Source: Pseudobacillus lumedeiriae (GTDB lineage Bacteria; Bacillota; Bacilli; Bacillales; Domibacillaceae). Taken from it: DNA of 7,949 nt. The DNA is taken from assembly GCF_044891285.1 (NCBI RefSeq), contig NZ_JAUIYO010000032.1:1-7949 (forward strand). The letters are read 5' to 3'. Under the pieces are notes generated by a model that did no database searches, was not told where the DNA came from, and saw only the letters and a program-made list of their open reading frames with translations. Shown here in pieces: positions 4,756-7,949 of the stretch; the stretch's first letter is position 1, and the number at the start of each line of letters is the position of its first letter. The position numbers and the translations under genes are program-made.

Positions 4756-6000
4756 TTATACCCATCCTCTGAACTTGGAAGCTTCTGCTGTTCTGCGCAC
4801 TCCGACCATGTAAGCAGCTAAACGCATGTTCACTCCACGTGTTTGGGCAGTTTCGTAAATATTGTTGAACGAAGCAACTAAAGTTTCATGAAGCTTTTCG
4901 TGTACTTCTTCTTCTGTCCAGTAATAGCCTTGGTTGTTTTGCACCCACTCAAAATAAGAAACTGTTACTCCTCCTGCACTCGCTAATACGTCAGGAACGA
5001 GAAGGATGCCTCTATCAGTTAAGATTTTTGTTGCTTCCATCGTTGTTGGGCCGTTAGCCGCTTCTACAACGATCGACGCTTTAATATTGTGAGCATTCTC
5101 TTCTGTAATTTGGTTAGAAATCGCAGCTGGTACTAAAATGTCACAATCTACTTCTAACAACTCTTTATTTGAGATCGTATTTTCAAACAATGTTGTAATC
5201 GTACCAAAGCTATCGCGACGGTCAAGTAAATAATCAATGTCTAAGCCGTTTGGATCATGTAACGCACCATAGGCATCGGAAATTCCGATTACTTTCGCAC
5301 CAGCGTCGTGTAAGAATTTAGATAAGAAGCTTCCCGCATTACCAAATCCTTGAATAACGATGCGTGCACCTTCAAGCTTGATTCCGCGTTTTTTCGCAGC
5401 TTCTTTAATACAAATTGTTACACCTTCAGCTGTCGCCTTTTCACGTCCATGCGAACCACCTAATACAAGCGGTTTTCCTGTAATAAACCCTGGAGAATCA
5501 AATTCACGAATGTGGCTGTACTCATCCATCATCCATGCCATGATTTGTGAGTTCGTATAAACGTCTGGAGCTGGGATATCTTTCGTTGGACCAACGATCT
5601 GACTGATCGCACGAACGTAGCCGCGGCTTAAGCGCTCGATTTCACCCATTGACATTTGGCGCGGATCACAAACCACGCCGCCTTTTCCGCCGCCATATGG
5701 TAAGTCAACGATACCAGCTTTAAGTGTCATCCACATTGATAATGCTTTTACTTCCTCTTCATTCACTTCCGGATGAAAACGCACGCCGCCCTTAGATGGA
5801 CCCGCTGCATCACTATGCTGAGATCTGTAGCCAGTAAAGACTTTCGTTGAACCATCATCCATACGCACAGGGATACGAACTGTTAACATGCGCAATGGCT
5901 CTTTTAAGAGTTCATACATTTCTTCCGAGTAACCCAATTTTGTCAAAGCTTCCTTAATGACGTCCTGAGTTGATGTGAATAAATTTAGATTTTCCGACAT
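4756..6000 (-). CDS. rocG: NAD-dependent glutamate dehydrogenase, catabolic (RocG/GudB type)
   Basis: A complete 414-residue hexameric-type glutamate dehydrogenase: glutamate + NAD+ + water gives 2-oxoglutarate, ammonium and NADH, in the cytoplasm. The substrate-binding and catalytic lysines are K70 (GPSKGGVRF), K94 and K106 (LPYGGGKGGV), with the catalytic aspartate D146 (PAPDVYTN). Their spacing matches clostridial K89/K113/K125/D165. The Rossmann motif GFGNAG is at 218-223. The C-terminus KFRGWV is that of Bacillus RocG/GudB. Residues 80-90 (NEEEVKALSMW) carry no in-frame tandem duplication of the kind that inactivates GudB in laboratory B. subtilis 168, so the enzyme should be active. AGAGG sits 11 bases before the ATG. 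The gene follows rocD by 31 bases with no terminator, so it is most likely in the roc operon. That context favours RocG over GudB. Confidence 0.95.
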   Translation of the reverse strand: MSENLNLFTSTQDVIKEALTKLGYSEEMYELLKEPLRMLTVRIPVRMDDGSTKVFTGYRSQHSDAAGPSKGGVRFHPEVNEEEVKALSMWMTLKAGIVDLPYGGGKGGVVCDPRQMSMGEIERLSRGYVRAISQIVGPTKDIPAPDVYTNSQIMAWMMDEYSHIREFDSPGFITGKPLVLGGSHGREKATAEGVTICIKEAAKKRGIKLEGARIVIQGFGNAGSFLSKFLHDAGAKVIGISDAYGALHDPNGLDIDYLLDRRDSFGTITTLFENTISNKELLEVDCDILVPAAISNQITEENAHNIKASIVVEAANGPTTMEATKILTDRGILLVPDVLASAGGVTVSYFEWVQNNQGYYWTEEEVHEKLHETLVASFNNIYETAQTRGVNMRLAAYMVGVRRTAEASKFRGWV

Positions 6001-6031
6001 TTTGAAATTCGCCTCTTTTATTATTTAATCG

Positions 6032-7246
6032 TTAGTTCGTGCCGGATACAGCCAACACTTTTTGAATACGTTCGATCGCCCAATCCAATTCTTCTTTTGA
6101 AATAACAAGCGGAGGAGCGAATCGAATGACCGTGTCATGAGTTTCCTTACAAAGCAATCCTTCTTCTTTCAATGCTTCGCAATATTTACGTGCTGGTTCA
6201 TTCAGCTCTACACCGATAAATAAACCTCTACCACGTACGTCTTGAATCATCGGATTGTTAATTTCTTTCAGTCTGCCCAAAAAGTATTCCCCTAATTCAA
6301 GAGAACGATCAGCTAGTTTCTCTTCTTGGAGCACATCAAGAGCAGCGATTGAAACAGCACAAGCCATTGGGTTTCCACCGAAGGTAGAACCATGAGAACC
6401 CGGATTAAATACACCAAGTATATCTTTGTTTGCTACTACGCAAGAGATAGGAAGAACGCCGCCTCCAAGCGCTTTACCCAGAATATACATATCCGGTTCA
6501 AAATCTTCCCAATTACAAGCAAACATTTTTCCTGAACGTCCAAGTCCAGCTTGAATTTCATCAGCAATAAACATAACCTTGTTCTCTTTACAGAAATCAT
6601 ATGCTGCTTTCATATATCCAGCTGGTGGAATGTTAATACCTGCTTCGCCTTGGATCGGTTCAATGATAAAAGCAGCTGTGTTTGGTGTAATAGCTGCTTT
6701 AAGAGCCTCAAGATCGCCATATGGTACAAGTTTAATACCTGGGAGCATCGGTCCAAAACCACGTTTGTACTCCTCGTCTGATGACATCGATACAGCTCCC
6801 ATTGTACGACCATGGAAGTTACCTTCGCAAGCAATAATTTCAGCTTGTCCATCTGCAATACCCTTCACATCATATCCCCAGCGGCGTGCTGCCTTGATAG
6901 CTGTCTCTACAGCTTCCGCTCCAGTATTCATTGGAAGTGCCATTTCTTTATTTGTTAATGTACAAATTTTTTCGTACCAAGGCCCAAGTTGATCATTATG
7001 AAACGCACGGGATGTTAATGTTGCACGATCCGCTTGATCCTTTAAAGCTTGGATAACTTTCGGATGACGGTGCCCTTGGTTCACAGCAGAGTAAGCGCTA
7101 AGCATATCCATATATTTATTTCCTTCTGGATCCTTTACCCAAACCCCTTCTGCTTCAGAAATAACAATTGGCAGCGGATGATAGTTATGTGCTCCATATT
7201 GTTCTGTTTGTTTAATAATTTCTTGCGAGTTGACTGATTTAGCCAT
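6032..7246 (-). CDS. rocD: ornithine aminotransferase
   Basis: A class III PLP-dependent aminotransferase that moves the delta-amino group of ornithine to 2-oxoglutarate, giving glutamate 5-semialdehyde and glutamate. Residues, counted from the first of two adjacent Met codons, are: PLP-binding lysine K259 (YILGKALGGG), D230 for the pyridine nitrogen (FIADEIQAGLGR), NTGAEAVE at 108-115, and GSTFGGNP at 287-294. The N-terminal YGAHNYHPLPIVIS and SAYSAVNQGHRHPK blocks are the RocD signature. The second ATG (7246, MAKSVNSQ) is preferred because GGAGG lies 7 bases before it but only 4 before the first (7249). It has full length for the family (about 401 in B. subtilis). It sits between rocA and rocG on the same strand, so its product passes straight to RocA. 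Confidence 0.95.
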   Translation of the reverse strand: MAKSVNSQEIIKQTEQYGAHNYHPLPIVISEAEGVWVKDPEGNKYMDMLSAYSAVNQGHRHPKVIQALKDQADRATLTSRAFHNDQLGPWYEKICTLTNKEMALPMNTGAEAVETAIKAARRWGYDVKGIADGQAEIIACEGNFHGRTMGAVSMSSDEEYKRGFGPMLPGIKLVPYGDLEALKAAITPNTAAFIIEPIQGEAGINIPPAGYMKAAYDFCKENKVMFIADEIQAGLGRSGKMFACNWEDFEPDMYILGKALGGGVLPISCVVANKDILGVFNPGSHGSTFGGNPMACAVSIAALDVLQEEKLADRSLELGEYFLGRLKEINNPMIQDVRGRGLFIGVELNEPARKYCEALKEEGLLCKETHDTVIRFAPPLVISKEELDWAIERIQKVLAVSGTN

Positions 7247-7279
7247 CATTTTCCCTCCAACTATTTTATGCTTTTACTT

Positions 7280-7305
7280 TAAGAGCCCCCGGCCGGAGGC
7301 TCTTA
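7280..7305 (-). other. rocA-rocD intergenic hairpin without U-tract
   Basis: An 8-base inverted repeat, TAAGAGCC (7280-7287) and GGCTCTTA (7298-7305), encloses a GC-rich 10-base loop that can pair further (CC with GG after one mismatch). On the minus strand it is followed by AAGTAAAAG and not by T residues, so it is not a standard intrinsic terminator. It could be a weak or partial terminator, an mRNA-stabilising or processing hairpin that sets the rocA:rocD ratio, or part of a regulator site. It starts 12 bases after the rocA stop and ends 31-34 bases before rocD. Confidence 0.6.
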
Positions 7306-7317
7306 GCAATTACTTCA

Positions 7318-7949
7318 TTAGAACATTTCAGATGTTGTTTTTGCCTGCATATGAAGCTGTAAGTAATCTGGACCGCCGGCTTTGGAGTCCGTACCTGACA
7401 TGTTGAAGCCGCCAAATGGCTGGTACCCGACAATCGCACCTGTACAGCCGCGGTTGAAGTAAAGGTTTCCAACGTGGAATTCTTCACGCGCTTTTTCCAT
7501 GTTCATGCGGTTTTTCGTAATGACAGCACCCGTTAAGCCATATTCTGTGTTGTTCGCGATTTCTAATGCATGATCGAAGTCTTTTGCTTTCGCAAACGCT
7601 ACAACTGGGCCGAAGATTTCTTCTTGCATTAAACGTGCGTTTGGAGCTACATCTGCTACAATCGTCGGCTGAACGAAGTAGCCTGTTTCGCTGTCGCCTG
7701 TACCGCCTGCTACGATGCGGCCTTCTTCTTTGCCGATTTCTACATAGCGCATGATCTTGTCAAAAGAAGCCTGGTCGATCACTGGTCCCATGAAATGGTT
7801 ATCCATTGGGTTGCCGACTGTTAATTCTTTCGTTAATTCCACTGCACGGTTCAATACTTGATCGTATACATCTTCTACGATGACCGCGCGTGAACATGCC
7901 GAACATTTTTGGCCGGAGAAGCCGAAGGCTGATTTCACGATCGATTGTG
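7318..7949 (-). CDS. rocA: L-glutamate gamma-semialdehyde (1-pyrroline-5-carboxylate) dehydrogenase, C-terminal part
   Basis: The last 209 codons of an aldehyde dehydrogenase that oxidises glutamate semialdehyde (from RocD or proline) to glutamate with NAD+. The frame stays open through the right edge (codons for QSIVKSAFGF precede the part shown), so the GTG at 7938 is not a start; roughly 300 N-terminal residues should lie outside, given about 515 for the family. The catalytic cysteine is in FSGQKCSACSR, 15 residues into the visible part. The EEIFGPVVAF motif and the C-terminal YQPFGGFNMSGTDSKAGG block, ending AKTTSEMF, are diagnostic of the RocA group. It is the first visible gene of a rocA-rocD-rocG run. 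The operon promoter and any RocR or AhrC sites are off the right edge. Confidence 0.95.
   Translation of the reverse strand, partial: QSIVKSAFGFSGQKCSACSRAVIVEDVYDQVLNRAVELTKELTVGNPMDNHFMGPVIDQASFDKIMRYVEIGKEEGRIVAGGTGDSETGYFVQPTIVADVAPNARLMQEEIFGPVVAFAKAKDFDHALEIANNTEYGLTGAVITKNRMNMEKAREEFHVGNLYFNRGCTGAIVGYQPFGGFNMSGTDSKAGGPDYLQLHMQAKTTSEMF

Noticed and set aside
6579..6992. 137-residue plus-strand frame opposite rocD
   Set aside because: It is antisense to a highly conserved aminotransferase and shows no recognisable domain. It is a codon-bias shadow, like the other plus-strand frames opposite yugJ, rocG and rocA.
7266..7487. 73-residue minus-strand frame over the 3' end of rocA
   Set aside because: It is in another frame of rocA, runs through the intergenic hairpin, and lacks an SD or family features.
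1..7949. CRISPR array, insertion sequence, phage genes, toxin-antitoxin or other defence system
   Set aside because: No regularly spaced repeats, transposase or integrase frames, or paired small toxin/antitoxin frames are visible. All large frames are housekeeping genes.

Overview
The window looks like an ordinary piece of a low-to-moderate GC Bacillaceae (Bacillus sensu lato) chromosome. The evidence is the Bacillus-type rrn leader, strong AGGAGG-type ribosome binding sites, the yugO/yugN/yugJ-like gene order known from Bacillus subtilis, and Roc proteins that read very close to their B. subtilis counterparts.

Left end (1-510): the 5' tip of a 16S rRNA gene on the minus strand, preceded by its leader with a boxA-like/processing element and two tandem sigma-A-type promoters. 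Farther upstream lie a doubtful 14-codon ORF and an apparent degraded copy of a GC-rich dispersed repeat. Next come a minus-strand DMT/EamA-family transporter with its own terminator (472-1422) and a small plus-strand ORF for a one-helix membrane peptide, with a CcpA cre-like palindrome upstream. That ORF shares a bidirectional terminator with a minus-strand tRNA-Ala(GGC) whose promoter is clear.

Middle (2021-4725): a two-TM potassium channel with an RCK domain (YugO type, plus strand) meets a YugN-like protein (minus strand) tail to tail, with the two stop codons overlapping. A YqhD/YugJ-type iron/zinc-dependent alcohol dehydrogenase follows on the minus strand.

Right end (4756-7949): a minus-strand arginine/ornithine-to-glutamate cluster read as rocA (5' part outside the window), rocD, rocG. 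RocD converts ornithine to glutamate semialdehyde, which cyclises to pyrroline-5-carboxylate. RocA oxidises this to glutamate, and RocG deaminates glutamate to 2-oxoglutarate. The three steps lie in a row: rocD and rocG are 31 bases apart, and a hairpin without a U-tract separates rocA from rocD.

I found no CRISPR array, phage, insertion sequence, defence system or clearly novel multi-gene system. The points worth a second look are small: the repeat remnant, the cre-like site with its micro-ORF, the overlapping convergent stops, the promoter embedded beside a terminator, and the compact roc gene order.
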